Origin: Accumulibacter sp964420975
GTDB lineage: Bacteria; Pseudomonadota; Gammaproteobacteria; Burkholderiales; Rhodocyclaceae
Assembly (NCBI GenBank): GCA_964420975.1
Contig: CAYQVH010000003.1
Coordinates: 183,293 to 247,292, forward strand
Direction of reading: 5' to 3'
Length of the DNA: 64,000 bases
The translations under genes and the position numbers were made by a program. The notes under the pieces are model-generated. The model ran no database searches. It was not told the origin of the DNA and was given only the letters and a program-made list of their open reading frames with translations. Positions 37,221 to 46,735 of this stretch are shown one piece after another; the first letter of the stretch is position 1, and each line of letters opens with the position of its first letter.

Positions 37221-38603
37221 ATGACTGACGCCAAGACCCGTCGAGCAACGGCTTTTGCTTGCAGCGAGTGCGGCGCCAGTTCGTCGAAATGGCAAGGTCA
37301 GTGCCCCGGCTGCGGGGCGTGGAACTCACTGCAGGAAACGATGGCCGAGCCGCCGGCAGTCAGGGGCCAGCGTTTCGTCGCCCTCGCCGGAGCGGGCAGC
37401 AGCCTGCAAACGCTCAGCGAGATCACCCCGCGCGAAGACGAGCGCGTCGCGACGGGTTTGACGGAGTTGGATCGCGCATTGGGCGGTGGGCTGGTCGCCG
37501 GCGGAATCGTCTTGCTCGGCGGAGATCCGGGAATCGGCAAGAGTACGCTGCTGCTGCAAGCGTTGGCAACGTTGTCGGCACACCGGGAGGTACTCTACGT
37601 CAGCGGCGAGGAGTCGGGCGAGCAGGTCGCGATGCGCGCCCGCCGGCTGGCGCTCGACAGTCGGCGAGTGCGCTTCCTGGCGGAAATCCAGCTGGAACGG
37701 ATTTTGGCGACGCTACGCTCAGCGAAGCCGCAAGTGGCCGTCATTGATTCAATCCAGACGTTGTGGTCGGAGCAACTCAGCTCGGCGCCGGGATCGGTCG
37801 CCCAAGTGCGTGAATGCACGGCGCAGTTGACCCGCCTTGCCAAGCAAAGTGGACTGACGGTCGTCCTCGTCGGCCACGTGACCAAGGAAGGGGCGCTCGC
37901 TGGCCCACGCGTACTCGAACACATCGTTGACACGGTGCTTTACTTTGAGGGCGACCCGCACTCGAGTTTTCGCCTGTTGCGAGCGGTCAAGAACCGGTTC
38001 GGCGCGGCCAACGAAATTGGCGTTTTTGCGATGAGCGACCGCGGGTTGAAGAGCGTCAACAACCCGTCGGCGATCTTCCTCTCGTCACATGAAACCAGCG
38101 TTCCCGGTTCATGCGTGTTGGTGACGCAAGAGGGAACGCGACCGCTCCTGGTCGAAATTCAGGCCCTGGTAGATCAGGCGTACGGCAACCCACGCCGTCT
38201 CACCGTCGGTCTCGACGCCCAGCGGCTGGCCATGCTGTTGGCGGTCATGCATCGCCACGCCGGTATCGTTTGCCTCGATCAGGACGTTTTCGTCAATGCC
38301 GTCGGCGGTGTCCGGATCAACGAACCGGCGGCGGACCTGGCGGTTCTGATGGCGATCATTTCCTCTCTACGCAACAAGGCACTACCGAATAAACTGGTCG
38401 TGTTTGGAGAAATCGGACTTGCCGGTGAAGTGCGTCCCGCACCACGCGGCCAGGAGCGTCTCAAGGAAGCGGCAAAGCTCGGTTTTACGCACGCCGTGAT
38501 TCCCGCGGCAAACCGACCGCGGCAAACGATCGACGACCTCGTAGTGATCGCCGTACGGCGCGTCAGCGACGCCGTCGAGCGGCTACGCGACATGGCGAGT
38601 TAA
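37221..38603 (+). CDS. radA: DNA repair protein RadA
   Basis: 460 residues, the E. coli length. The N-terminal zinc finger has two Cys pairs (FACSECGASSSKWQGQCPGC). Then come Walker A GGDPGIGKSTLLLQ, the KNRFG motif (VKNRFGAANEIG), and a C-terminal Lon-protease-like S16 domain (about 270-450). RadA is a DnaB-type ring helicase/branch-migration factor in recombination. ATG at 37221 overlaps no gene and follows the alr stop by two bases. Confidence 0.96.
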   Translation: MTDAKTRRATAFACSECGASSSKWQGQCPGCGAWNSLQETMAEPPAVRGQRFVALAGAGSSLQTLSEITPREDERVATGLTELDRALGGGLVAGGIVLLGGDPGIGKSTLLLQALATLSAHREVLYVSGEESGEQVAMRARRLALDSRRVRFLAEIQLERILATLRSAKPQVAVIDSIQTLWSEQLSSAPGSVAQVRECTAQLTRLAKQSGLTVVLVGHVTKEGALAGPRVLEHIVDTVLYFEGDPHSSFRLLRAVKNRFGAANEIGVFAMSDRGLKSVNNPSAIFLSSHETSVPGSCVLVTQEGTRPLLVEIQALVDQAYGNPRRLTVGLDAQRLAMLLAVMHRHAGIVCLDQDVFVNAVGGVRINEPAADLAVLMAIISSLRNKALPNKLVVFGEIGLAGEVRPAPRGQERLKEAAKLGFTHAVIPAANRPRQTIDDLVVIAVRRVSDAVERLRDMAS

Positions 38604-38797
38604 CCCCCGGGGGAAACCCGCTGACCCCTTGCACGACCGTTTTATATTTGATTTAACTGTTTATTTAAGGGACAACGACGCCTACTGTCCGGGTCAGTCG
38701 GCAACGCGACCGTCTTTCCAGCGGGGCGACCGGCTTGGTAAGTGGCGTGTGATGAGGTGGCACCGTCGCTAGCAGGCTATCGGGAGGATCAAGCACT

Positions 38798-39271
38798 CTG
38801 GAAACCACTCAATTCGCCCAACACGTCCTTCTGGATCTGGACTTCAAGTACGGGAAACAAATTTTGGCCGCATTGCTACCCATGTGCCTGACGGTCATAT
38901 GGCACAGCTGCGGCATCAACGTCGTACACCGCGTTTTCAAGCGCTTTGGGCGACCGATCGTCCACGGGCCACATCGTGTGGCAAGGACTGCCGTCGTCAT
39001 CGCGGTGGTTGCGATATTATTGATCACTCACTTCCTTGAAGTTGCGATCTGGGCGGCGTTCTATACGCTATCCGGCTTGATTGATGACGCTGGACGGGCA
39101 ATGTACTTTTCGATCAACGCCTATACGACGATGGGCGACGGCAACATCCTGCTCAGCGACAAGTGGCGTGGCTTTGGCAACTTCGAGTCAATGACCGGGT
39201 TCTTGATGTTTGGCTGGTCGACGGCTGTGCTGGCAGACATCGTGCAGCGCCTGCGCAGTGTCGAAGACTAG
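38798..39271 (+). CDS. Two-TM ion-channel-like membrane protein
   Basis: About 157 residues. Membrane segments lie at roughly 24-42 and 62-85; a pore-loop-like stretch YFSINAYTTMGDGNILL and a last segment (SMTGFLMFGWSTAVLADIV) follow. The arrangement resembles Ion_trans_2 potassium channels, but the filter reads TMGDGN rather than TVGYGD, so the ion selectivity is open. The only start with a ribosome-binding site (GGGAGGA at 38782-38788) is a CTG at 38798; a TTG at 38864 is an alternative that would clip the first segment. It precedes another membrane protein by 62 bases. Confidence 0.65.
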   Translation: METTQFAQHVLLDLDFKYGKQILAALLPMCLTVIWHSCGINVVHRVFKRFGRPIVHGPHRVARTAVVIAVVAILLITHFLEVAIWAAFYTLSGLIDDAGRAMYFSINAYTTMGDGNILLSDKWRGFGNFESMTGFLMFGWSTAVLADIVQRLRSVED

Positions 39272-39333
39272 CAGTCTGTCGAGTCATCGATCGCGACGTA
39301 TTTTTTGTTCACCTGATGTGGGAGAGTTGAAAG

Positions 39334-40089
39334 ATGTCAAAGAGCAGACCAGCAATCGGCGACGACGGATCCGTCCTGCCATTGCTGCCACCGGAACGCG
39401 ACCCTCGCCTATGGACCCGGATGGTGAGAGTCATGTTTTTTACGCCGGGTTTTCTGGCTCTGCTGTTGATCAAAGCGGGCGAGCCGGCCGCCTTTGGCGT
39501 CACCGTCGAATTGCTGATGTTGGCGTGTGCAGCGTCAGTTGTCGGCGGCCTCTTTGTTGCCTCGCAATCGTCTGCCGCCGGGTCTGATGCTGCGTCGGAA
39601 ACCAGCCTCTGGTGTGGGGGTCTGGTGCTCGAGTTTCTTTCCGTGGTTCCGTTTTTATGTGCTTTGCCCGCACTATTTCATCAGTTGGCAACGAGTACGC
39701 TGCTGCACACCAAGGCACCCGGTGCGGTCGATGTGGCACTGGGCATGTCCGAAATCATACCCATGGTCGCCATTCTGCCGTTCATGCTCTACCAGTTGTC
39801 AGGTTTCGGAACGCTCGGCTATCTCGTTTCCAAACCTGTCAACTGGCTGATAAACTGCGGGATAGTCGGCATCATCGTCGCCTCCTACGTCAGCAATCGG
39901 GCGGCAGACTTCACGACGGAAAAGGCGTTGGCTGGTGCCTTGGTCGTCGTCGCGACGGCCATCGTTTTCTACGGCGTACTCAAACTGAAACGCTTGCAGG
40001 CTTTCTACACGGCTCACGCACCGAGTAAGCCCATGAAAGAAGCCAAACCCAGCGAATCTCATGCCGAGGGAAGCGCAGCGTCCTCCTGA
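39334..40089 (+). CDS. Hypothetical polytopic membrane protein
   Basis: 251 residues with about six hydrophobic segments (roughly 33-47, 55-77, 93-117, 138-157, 167-185, 197-215) and a charged C-terminal tail rich in Lys/Glu/Ser. No family recognised. ATG follows GGGAGAG. It lies 62 bases after the channel-like gene in the same direction and shares its comparatively low GC, so the two may form a unit. Confidence 0.7.
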   Translation: MSKSRPAIGDDGSVLPLLPPERDPRLWTRMVRVMFFTPGFLALLLIKAGEPAAFGVTVELLMLACAASVVGGLFVASQSSAAGSDAASETSLWCGGLVLEFLSVVPFLCALPALFHQLATSTLLHTKAPGAVDVALGMSEIIPMVAILPFMLYQLSGFGTLGYLVSKPVNWLINCGIVGIIVASYVSNRAADFTTEKALAGALVVVATAIVFYGVLKLKRLQAFYTAHAPSKPMKEAKPSESHAEGSAASS

Positions 40090-40257
40090 TCAGCGCACCG
40101 GTCGCACCCTCGCCTCGCGATGCAGCATTTGCATCTAATCGATGGCGAGGATGCCGTCATGGATCCAACGACCAGCTGAGCCCTCAGTGCGTGGCACGCG
40201 CACTGGGTCGCTGGTCTGCGGCGCTACCCGCCATCCATCCAATGTCCTGACCAGCGC

Positions 40258-40608
40258 TCAAACCGAGAAGGACGAGCCGCAGCCGCAGGTCGAGGACGCG
40301 TTGGGGTTCTTGATCACGAACTGCGACCCCTCGAGTCCCTCGGTGTAGTCGATTTCAGCCCCAACCAAGTACTGGTAACTCATCGGGTCGATCAGCAAGG
40401 TGACACCGTTCTTCTGCAAAGCGGTGTCGTCGTCGTTGGCAACTTCGTCGAAAGTAAAACCGTACTGGAATCCCGAGCAACCGCCACCGGTCACAAAAAC
40501 GCGTAGTTTGAGGTCGGGGTTGCCCTCCTCCTCGATCAATTCCTTGACTTTGTCAGCGGCGCTGTCCGTGAAGACAAACGGCATGGGTATTTCCGTTGCG
40601 ACGTTCAT
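40258..40608 (-). CDS. erpA: Iron-sulfur cluster insertion protein ErpA
   Basis: 116 residues, A-type Fe-S carrier that delivers [4Fe-4S] clusters to apo-enzymes (in E. coli including IspG/IspH). The three cluster-binding Cys are in TGGGCSGFQYGF and STCGCGSSFSV. PMPFVFTDSAADKVKELI is the usual start region. ATG at 40608 follows AGGAGA; an upstream ATG would add 21 residues. Confidence 0.95.
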   Translation of the reverse strand: MNVATEIPMPFVFTDSAADKVKELIEEEGNPDLKLRVFVTGGGCSGFQYGFTFDEVANDDDTALQKNGVTLLIDPMSYQYLVGAEIDYTEGLEGSQFVIKNPNASSTCGCGSSFSV

Positions 40609-40911
40609 GGGTGCTATCTCCTGTGTGATGTCTGTTCGTGGCCTTCTGTCGTCTTTGCCCCAGGCAGGCACGCTCCCGTTAGGCGACGGAAGCCGAGACA
40701 GCGCCCCCTCTCAAGCGAGCCGCTGGTGATCAGTTTCGACCGTCAAATGGGACCGTTGGCCTTGGCAGGAGTTCCAGCGACCTGGCGACAGCAAGAAACC
40801 CCGTCCGCCGCTTTGAGTGAGGCGGCGCAATCATAGCATGCTGGCCAACCTCCGGCAGCGAGGGGGAACACCCCTGCGACAACTGCGAGAACTACCGCCC
40901 GCGCGATTTGG

Positions 40912-41223
40912 TTGAACTGTGCCACTGGGGAAACAATCGAATACGGCGCGACGCCCGAATTCGACGCCGACCTGCGCGACACTTGGCCGAAGAGGCTCGC
41001 CGCGATCGGGGACTTGTGCGACACTGCGCCGGATGCGGTCTGGGATGGACTACAACGAGTGCGATGAAAATGCCCGTGGCTGTGCTACATCAACACCGAG
41101 GCTTTCGCCGGACTCTGGGTCGCGGTGCGGCCGTGTCAGAGGGTCGAGTCGACCGCGGCGGCGATGACGCCGCTGAAGAAACTCGAGATCGCGGCGCTGC
41201 AACGCGCCTTTGACCACGCTTGA
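40912..41223 (+). pseudogene. Unrecognised coding remnant with an internal TGA
   Basis: One reading frame with strong GC3-type codon use reads LNCATGETIEYGATPEFDAD..WPKRLAAIGDLCD..DAVWDGLQRVR. It then meets TGA at 41065-41067 and continues in the same frame as KCPWLCYINTEAFAGLWVAV..PLKKLEIAALQRAFDHA to a TGA at 41221. No good start codon is visible. It reads like a broken small gene rather than noise. I do not recognise the family. Confidence 0.4.
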
Positions 41224-41236
41224 TGAGGCACAGGAG

Positions 41237-41629
41237 ATGACCGTGAAAAATGAAAACCCCTTCCGCTGGGTCGAGATCTACGTGCAGGACATGGATCGTG
41301 CGAAAGCGTTCTACTCGGCCGTGCTCGGCGTCGAGTTGATGCCCCTCAATAGCCCGGGAGTCGAGATGGTTGCCTTCCCGATGCAAATGGAGTTCGGTGG
41401 TGCCTCGGGCGCGCTGGTGAAGATGGAAGGCGTACCTTCAGGCGGTAACAGCACGGTAGCCTATTTCGGCTGCGAAGACTGCGGCGTCGAAGCCGACCGC
41501 GTGGAGAAGGCCGGCGGCCGCATCTTCAAGCCGAAGTTCTCGATCGGCCAGTACGGATTTATCGCGCTCGCCTTCGATACCGAAGGCAACCTCTTCGGGC
41601 TGCATTCCGCGCCCGATTGCGCGCACTGA
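41237..41629 (+). CDS. VOC-superfamily (glyoxalase-like) protein
   Basis: 130 residues forming two beta-alpha-beta-beta-beta repeats. FRWVEIYVQDMDRAKAFYSAVLG is the classic first repeat, GRIFKPKFSIGQYGFIALAFDTEGNLFGLHS the second. Members include glyoxalases, dioxygenases and resistance proteins; the reaction is not predictable here. ATG at 41237 with GAGG upstream. First gene of a three-gene group with BNR-repeat and MoaD-like genes. Confidence 0.85.
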   Translation: MTVKNENPFRWVEIYVQDMDRAKAFYSAVLGVELMPLNSPGVEMVAFPMQMEFGGASGALVKMEGVPSGGNSTVAYFGCEDCGVEADRVEKAGGRIFKPKFSIGQYGFIALAFDTEGNLFGLHSAPDCAH

Positions 41630-41739
41630 ACGGCCCGACACGCGACGGCATGGCCCGTGGCCGTGCGCTCGGCGAGAGCAGGCAGTGCCGCCGCGTCCGC
41701 GGCGGTGAGGACGCTTGCGCTGCTTGAAAGGAGCTCGCG

Positions 41740-42879
41740 ATGACGACTATGACGACCGAACCCGTGCTGCTGGTGGCGACGCGCAAGGGAGCGTGGCTTT
41801 TCCACGGCGATGCGGCGCGCCGGACCTGGCGGGCCGAAGGACCGCATTTCCTCGGCCACATTATCAATCATCTGACGCTCGACCCGCGCGACGGCCGCAC
41901 CCTGCTGGCGGCGGCAAAGACCGGCCACCTTGGGCCGACGATTTTCCGCTCGACCGACCTCGGCAAGACCTGGAAGGAGGCGGCGAAGCCGCCGGCCTTC
42001 GCTCCGGCGAAGAACGATCTGCCGGCACGCAGCGTCGATCACACCTTCTGGCTGACGCCGGCCCACGCTGGCGAGCCCGGCGTCTGGTACGCCGGCACCT
42101 CGCCGCAGGGCCTGTTCCGGTCGGAGGATGGCGGCGAGACCTGGGCACCGTTCTCGTGCATCAACGACGATCCGCGCTACCGCAAGTGGTTCGGCACGGT
42201 GCAGGACGGCACGCCGGACGGGCCGAAGCTGCACTCGATCCTCGTCGATCCGCGCGACCCGAAGCATCTGTATTTCGCGATGTCGGGCGGCGGCGTGCAT
42301 GAATCGACCGACGGCGGGCAGAGCTTCGCGCCGCTGGTCGAGGGCATGCAGGTGGTCCAAGGCTTCGACCCGGACGAGGTGAGCTTCCACGACCCGCACT
42401 GCGTGCGGATGTGCCCGACGAATCCGGACCGCCTGTACCAGCAGAACCACTGCGGCATCTACCGCCTCAACCGGCCGGGCAAGCGCTGGCGGAGGATCGG
42501 CGAGGCGATGCCGAAGGACGTCGGCGACATCGGATTTCCGATGGTGGTGCATCCGCGTGACGACCAGGTGGCGTGGGTGCTGCCGATGGACGGTTCGGAC
42601 GTCTGGCCGCGCGTCAGCCCGGGCGGCCGGCCGGCGGTCTATATCACCCGTGACGGTGGCGAGACCTGGCAGCGCCAGGATGCCGGCATGCCGAGCGAAC
42701 AGGCGTGGTGGACGGTGAAGCGGCAGGCGATGGGCGCCGACCGCGCCGAGGTGGTGGGCCTCTACTTCGGCACAACGAGCGGCGAGCTGTGGCTGAGCCG
42801 CGACGAGGGGGAGCACTGGGAGGTGCTGGCGCGTCACCTGCCGGAGATTTACGCGATCGAGATCGCGTATCCGCGGTAA
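41740..42879 (+). CDS. BNR/sialidase-like beta-propeller protein
   Basis: 379 residues without signal peptide. Repeated Asp-box-like motifs (STDLGKTWKEA, SEDGGETWAPF, STDGGQSFAPL, TRDGGETWQRQ, SRDEGEHWEVL) show a beta-propeller of the WD40/YVTN/BNR class. Several conserved His/Asp/Asn clusters (DPHCVRMCPTNPDRLYQQNHCG) could form a binding face. No enzymatic role is established for this cytoplasmic subgroup. AAAGGAG precedes ATG 41740. GC is visibly higher than in the preceding channel region. Confidence 0.8.
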   Translation: MTTMTTEPVLLVATRKGAWLFHGDAARRTWRAEGPHFLGHIINHLTLDPRDGRTLLAAAKTGHLGPTIFRSTDLGKTWKEAAKPPAFAPAKNDLPARSVDHTFWLTPAHAGEPGVWYAGTSPQGLFRSEDGGETWAPFSCINDDPRYRKWFGTVQDGTPDGPKLHSILVDPRDPKHLYFAMSGGGVHESTDGGQSFAPLVEGMQVVQGFDPDEVSFHDPHCVRMCPTNPDRLYQQNHCGIYRLNRPGKRWRRIGEAMPKDVGDIGFPMVVHPRDDQVAWVLPMDGSDVWPRVSPGGRPAVYITRDGGETWQRQDAGMPSEQAWWTVKRQAMGADRAEVVGLYFGTTSGELWLSRDEGEHWEVLARHLPEIYAIEIAYPR

Positions 42880-42907
42880 CGGCGATCGACCGGATCGGGA
42901 GGTGCCG

Positions 42908-43165
42908 ATGCGCGTGCTGATCCCGAGCGCCCTGCAGTCCTACACCGGCGGCGCATGGGTCGAGGCGGCCGGCGGCACCGTGGGCGCGGTGCTCGACGAC
43001 CTCGACCGGCAGTTTCCGGGAATCCGCTTCCGCATGGTCGACGAACAGGGGGCGATCCGCCGTCACCTGCGGATCTTCTGGCGGCGCGAAATGGTGTTCG
43101 ACCTATCGACGCCGCTCGACGCCGCCGGCGAGCTGATGATCGTGCAGGCCCTGAGCGGCGGTTGA
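42908..43165 (+). CDS. MoaD/ThiS-family ubiquitin-like protein
   Basis: 85 residues ending in a Gly-Gly (QALSGG), as in sulfur-carrier proteins that are adenylated and thiocarboxylated at the C-terminus. MRVLIPSALQSYTGGA and ELMIVQALSGG are the first and last beta-strands. ATG at 42908 follows GGGAGGTG. It lies 28 bases after the BNR gene, a pairing I have seen described in other genomes as recurrent (knowledge, not checked here). No MoaE/ThiG partner is nearby. Confidence 0.8.
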   Translation: MRVLIPSALQSYTGGAWVEAAGGTVGAVLDDLDRQFPGIRFRMVDEQGAIRRHLRIFWRREMVFDLSTPLDAAGELMIVQALSGG

Positions 43166-43222
43166 GGCCAGCCCATGTCGAGCGGAAAGTCGACCGCTCG
43201 ACTGCATGCCTCATCGTTGCGA

Positions 43223-46200
43223 CTAGGCCGGCGGCGCGGTTGCGTCTGCGGTAGTGGCGGGCTGGGCGTCGCATCGTGCTGCACCATCCTTGTCGCGCTC
43301 GAGGAGGCGGTCGACGACCTCGCGGAAGCGGCGGACGTCCAGTGGTTTGCTCAGGCAGGCGGCAAATCCCTGGTTCCCGTCCTGATCGACGTCGTCAGCC
43401 ATGGCGCTGGCCCTGAGGGCGATCACCGGGACGGCGGCGGTCGCCGGCTGCGCCCGAAGTCTGCTCAGGGTGACGAGACCCTCTTCACCCGGCAGGTCGA
43501 GGTCGAGCACGATGAGGTCCGGCGGCGCCGCCCGGGCCAGCGCGAGCCCGAGTTCGCCGCTATCGGCCGTCGCCAGTTCGACCTCGGAGCGGGCGCCAAG
43601 CAGCTTGCGCAGCAGTTTCAGGTTGGCCGGATGGTCGTCGATGTGCAGTACCCGGCGCCGCCGTCCGTGGGCGCCGGCGACCGGGAGCGCCAGCGGCAGA
43701 TCGCAGCGAAAGGTACTGCCGACGCCGATCCGGCTGTCCACGGCGATGCTCCCGGCCATCATCTCGAGCAGACGTTTCGTCAGGGCAAGCCCGACCCCGC
43801 TGCCCTCGATCCCTTCATAGGACGATTCGAGGCGCTCGAACGGCTGGAACAATCGCGGCAGGTGTTCGCTGGCGATGCCGCGGCCGCTGTCGCTGACGGC
43901 GAAACGCAGCCGATCCCCGTGGCGAGCGCTGTCGACGCGGACCGTTCCCTGCTCGCGGTTGTATTTGATGGCGTTCGAAAGCAGGTTGAGGACCACCTGT
44001 TTTAGCCGCGTCGGGTCGGCGCAGACCACGCTGTCGTCGAGGTTGGTGTCGATGCGGATGCGGCGCGCCTCGGCAAGCGGTCGGACGAGCGCGACGCATT
44101 CGGCGACGACGGGCGCCAGCGGCACCGCTTCGAGGCAGAGCTCGATGCGCCCGCTCTCGATGCGTGCGAGGTCGAGGACTTCGTTGACCTGCTCGAGGAG
44201 GTGGTGGCCGGCACGCAGGATCTCCTGCACGTTGTCGGCCTGTTCCACAGAGAGGGGTGGATCGCCGGGCATCGCGAGCAATTGGCCGAAGCCGAGAATG
44301 GCGTTGAGCGGCGTGCGCAGTTCGTGGCTCATGCGCGACAGGAATTCCGTCTTCGCGGCATTCGCCGCCTGTGTCTCGGCGATCGCCGCCTCCGCCTGCG
44401 TGAGCGCGCGGGTACGCTCGGCGACCAGGACTTCGAGGTGATCGCCGTACTCGGCGAGCTTTTCCTCGGCCCGCTTGCGCTCGCTGATGTCGACCGTCGT
44501 TGCGAGGATTCGCTCGACGCCGCCGATGGTGAGCCGGCTGAGCGTGACGTGTTCCCAGAACAACTCGCCGTTGCGCCGCCGGTTGAGCCACTCGAATTGC
44601 TGCGTCCCGTTGGCTGCAGCCTTCCTGATCCAGGCGAGCGCTTCGACAAAGGAGTAAGGGGAGTCGAGCCAGAAGTCCGACGCCTGCAGTTCGGCCAGCG
44701 AGCCGAGACCGTAGGCCTTCCAGGCAGTCGGGTTGGCGTCGATGATCTCGCCGTTGTCCCGGTCGTGGACCAGGATCGAAACCGGTGAATCGGCGAACAG
44801 GGTCCGGAACTGCTGTTCGCTGGCGCGCAACTCGGCTTCTACCCGCTTCTGCCGCGTCACGTCGTGGAAACACCAGACGCGACCGACAATCTGGTCACCG
44901 ATCCGTTGCGGCTGCGAGTAGCGCTCAAAGACGCGAGCGTCGGCGAGCTCGATCTGATCGAAACTGCTGGCCGCCGGGTCCGCCTGCGGTCCGGCGATCT
45001 TCGCCTGGCCACTTTCGGCGTCGGCAATCCGCTGCATCGCCTGTGCGACGACGACGGCTTCATCCGTACTTTCGGCCGCGAATGGCGACGCCTGCCACAT
45101 GTCGACAAAGGCCCGATTCCATCGGCTTGCCCGGCCACTGCGGTCGACGACCAGAATGCCGTCGGTGGTCGCCTCCAGGGTCGCGTCGAGCAAGGAAAAG
45201 GAGGCGCGTAAGGCCTCTTCGGCCCGCTTGCCCTCGGTGATGTCGGGTGCAACACCGATGTAGTGGCTGATGGCTCCGCGATCATCGACGACCGGCGAAA
45301 TCGCCAACGCCTCCCAATAGAGTTCGCCGTTCTTCTTGCGGTTCTGCAGTTCGCCGCGCCAAACCGCCCCGCGGGAAATCGTCGCCCACAGCTCCTCATA
45401 GATCTGCGGCGGGTTGAGCCCCGACTTGAGAAGACGCGGAGTGACGCCGATGACTTCGTCGTGGGCGTAGCCCGTGATCTGCTCGAAGGCGGGATTGGCG
45501 GCGATGATCTCGCCGGAAGCACGGGTGATCAGGATCGAGGCGGCACTCGCCTCGAAAACGCTCGCCACCAATCGGCGTTCCCGCTCCAGCTCCCGTTGTT
45601 GCGCCGCCAGGCGCTGCTGGCGGCGCCAGAGGGCGATCGCCGCGCCGCTCAGCGCGAGGATAATCGGCACGACGATTCCGGCCAGCCGGCGCGCCTCGCT
45701 CTGCCAGGCTGCGAGTACGTGCTCGCGGTCGAGATGCACGGCGACGACCGCAGGGAACTTGCGCGACGCCCGATAGGCAGTCAGCACCTCCCGACCGTCG
45801 CCGAGCACCTGTACCAGTTCGCCATACTCGAGCTCCGCCAGGCGTTTGCCGACCGCCCCCGCGGCGCTGCCCATCCCTGGCCGCTCGTCGGCCGCCGTCG
45901 ACGCCAGCAACACGTCGTCGTAGCGCAGCCACTGCACTCGTCCGCTGCCCGCGGCGAGCAGCTGCGTCCCGTGATTGACGAAGTAATCCGGATTGAGGGC
46001 TGCGAGCAACCAGAGTTCGCCGTCTGCGGACACACGACGCAGGACGGGAATGAAGCTCGTGTCGGCCGCGTCGACCGGCGCGGCATCGCTGCTCGCGCTG
46101 CCATCGGCGAAGTCACGCCCGCGCCATGGGCGGCCGACCCGCAGGACCTCGGCAGCCGGCATCGCCGCGGGAAAGAAATCGGCTCGGTCGACGGCGACGC

Positions 46201-46561
46201 CGAGGTTGTCAGGGTTCGAACTGACGATGATGCGACCGCTGGCGTCGAGCAGCGACAGCGAGCGCAGGAAGGGGTTCGGCCGCAACGCGGTCGTCAGTCG
46301 CCGACCCAGCTCGGCGCTGTCGACCGGGTCGTCAACGCGCGGTTCGACGCCGCCGGCCAGCAGATCGACGACCTGCAGGACCTGCGTCAGGTGCTCGGCG
46401 AAGTTGCCGACATGCATGCGCGCGGTCTGCAGCCCGTTGTCCAGCGTCTCGCTGCGCAGGCGCCAGAGCATGTAGCCAAAGGCAGCGAGCCAGCTGGACA
46501 GCAGAAGGAAAAGGGCGAGCAGCAGGACGGCGCGCCGTTGTGGCGGGGCTATCGGCGGCAT
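43223..46561 (-). CDS. Multi-PAS hybrid sensor histidine kinase
   Basis: About 1112 residues. A membrane segment near 12-32, a periplasmic Cache-like sensor (about 35-290) and a second segment (about 295-312) come first. Three PAS domains follow (about 332-442, 454-574, 582-694), then HisKA with MSHELRTPLNAIL (His746), HATPase_c, and a C-terminal receiver domain (VLHIDDHPANLKLL, phospho-Asp in IVLDLDLPG, Lys in LSKPLD). No Hpt domain, so an external phosphotransfer partner or regulator is needed. Start ATG 46561 with AGGAA upstream; a GTG at 46624 would add 21 residues. The solute-binding protein gene lies 174 bases upstream in the same direction. Confidence 0.9.
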   Translation of the reverse strand: MPPIAPPQRRAVLLLALFLLLSSWLAAFGYMLWRLRSETLDNGLQTARMHVGNFAEHLTQVLQVVDLLAGGVEPRVDDPVDSAELGRRLTTALRPNPFLRSLSLLDASGRIIVSSNPDNLGVAVDRADFFPAAMPAAEVLRVGRPWRGRDFADGSASSDAAPVDAADTSFIPVLRRVSADGELWLLAALNPDYFVNHGTQLLAAGSGRVQWLRYDDVLLASTAADERPGMGSAAGAVGKRLAELEYGELVQVLGDGREVLTAYRASRKFPAVVAVHLDREHVLAAWQSEARRLAGIVVPIILALSGAAIALWRRQQRLAAQQRELERERRLVASVFEASAASILITRASGEIIAANPAFEQITGYAHDEVIGVTPRLLKSGLNPPQIYEELWATISRGAVWRGELQNRKKNGELYWEALAISPVVDDRGAISHYIGVAPDITEGKRAEEALRASFSLLDATLEATTDGILVVDRSGRASRWNRAFVDMWQASPFAAESTDEAVVVAQAMQRIADAESGQAKIAGPQADPAASSFDQIELADARVFERYSQPQRIGDQIVGRVWCFHDVTRQKRVEAELRASEQQFRTLFADSPVSILVHDRDNGEIIDANPTAWKAYGLGSLAELQASDFWLDSPYSFVEALAWIRKAAANGTQQFEWLNRRRNGELFWEHVTLSRLTIGGVERILATTVDISERKRAEEKLAEYGDHLEVLVAERTRALTQAEAAIAETQAANAAKTEFLSRMSHELRTPLNAILGFGQLLAMPGDPPLSVEQADNVQEILRAGHHLLEQVNEVLDLARIESGRIELCLEAVPLAPVVAECVALVRPLAEARRIRIDTNLDDSVVCADPTRLKQVVLNLLSNAIKYNREQGTVRVDSARHGDRLRFAVSDSGRGIASEHLPRLFQPFERLESSYEGIEGSGVGLALTKRLLEMMAGSIAVDSRIGVGSTFRCDLPLALPVAGAHGRRRRVLHIDDHPANLKLLRKLLGARSEVELATADSGELGLALARAAPPDLIVLDLDLPGEEGLVTLSRLRAQPATAAVPVIALRASAMADDVDQDGNQGFAACLSKPLDVRRFREVVDRLLERDKDGAARCDAQPATTADATAPPA

Positions 46562-46735
46562 GCGTTGGCGTTCCTGCCGGCCAGTCGGCTGTTCTCGCGG
46601 CTTGCGAAGGAATCGACGGTGCACGCCGTGGCGCAGCAGCCCACTTCCGCAGCAGCTGTGCTCAGAACCCGTCTGGCCGTTTGCTCGCTCGCTCTATGCA
46701 TCCGAGTCTCCGGACGACGGTCTCCGGCCCCCTTG

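Noticed and set aside
41461..42837. 458-residue minus-strand open frame
   Set aside because: Antisense shadow of the BNR-repeat gene.
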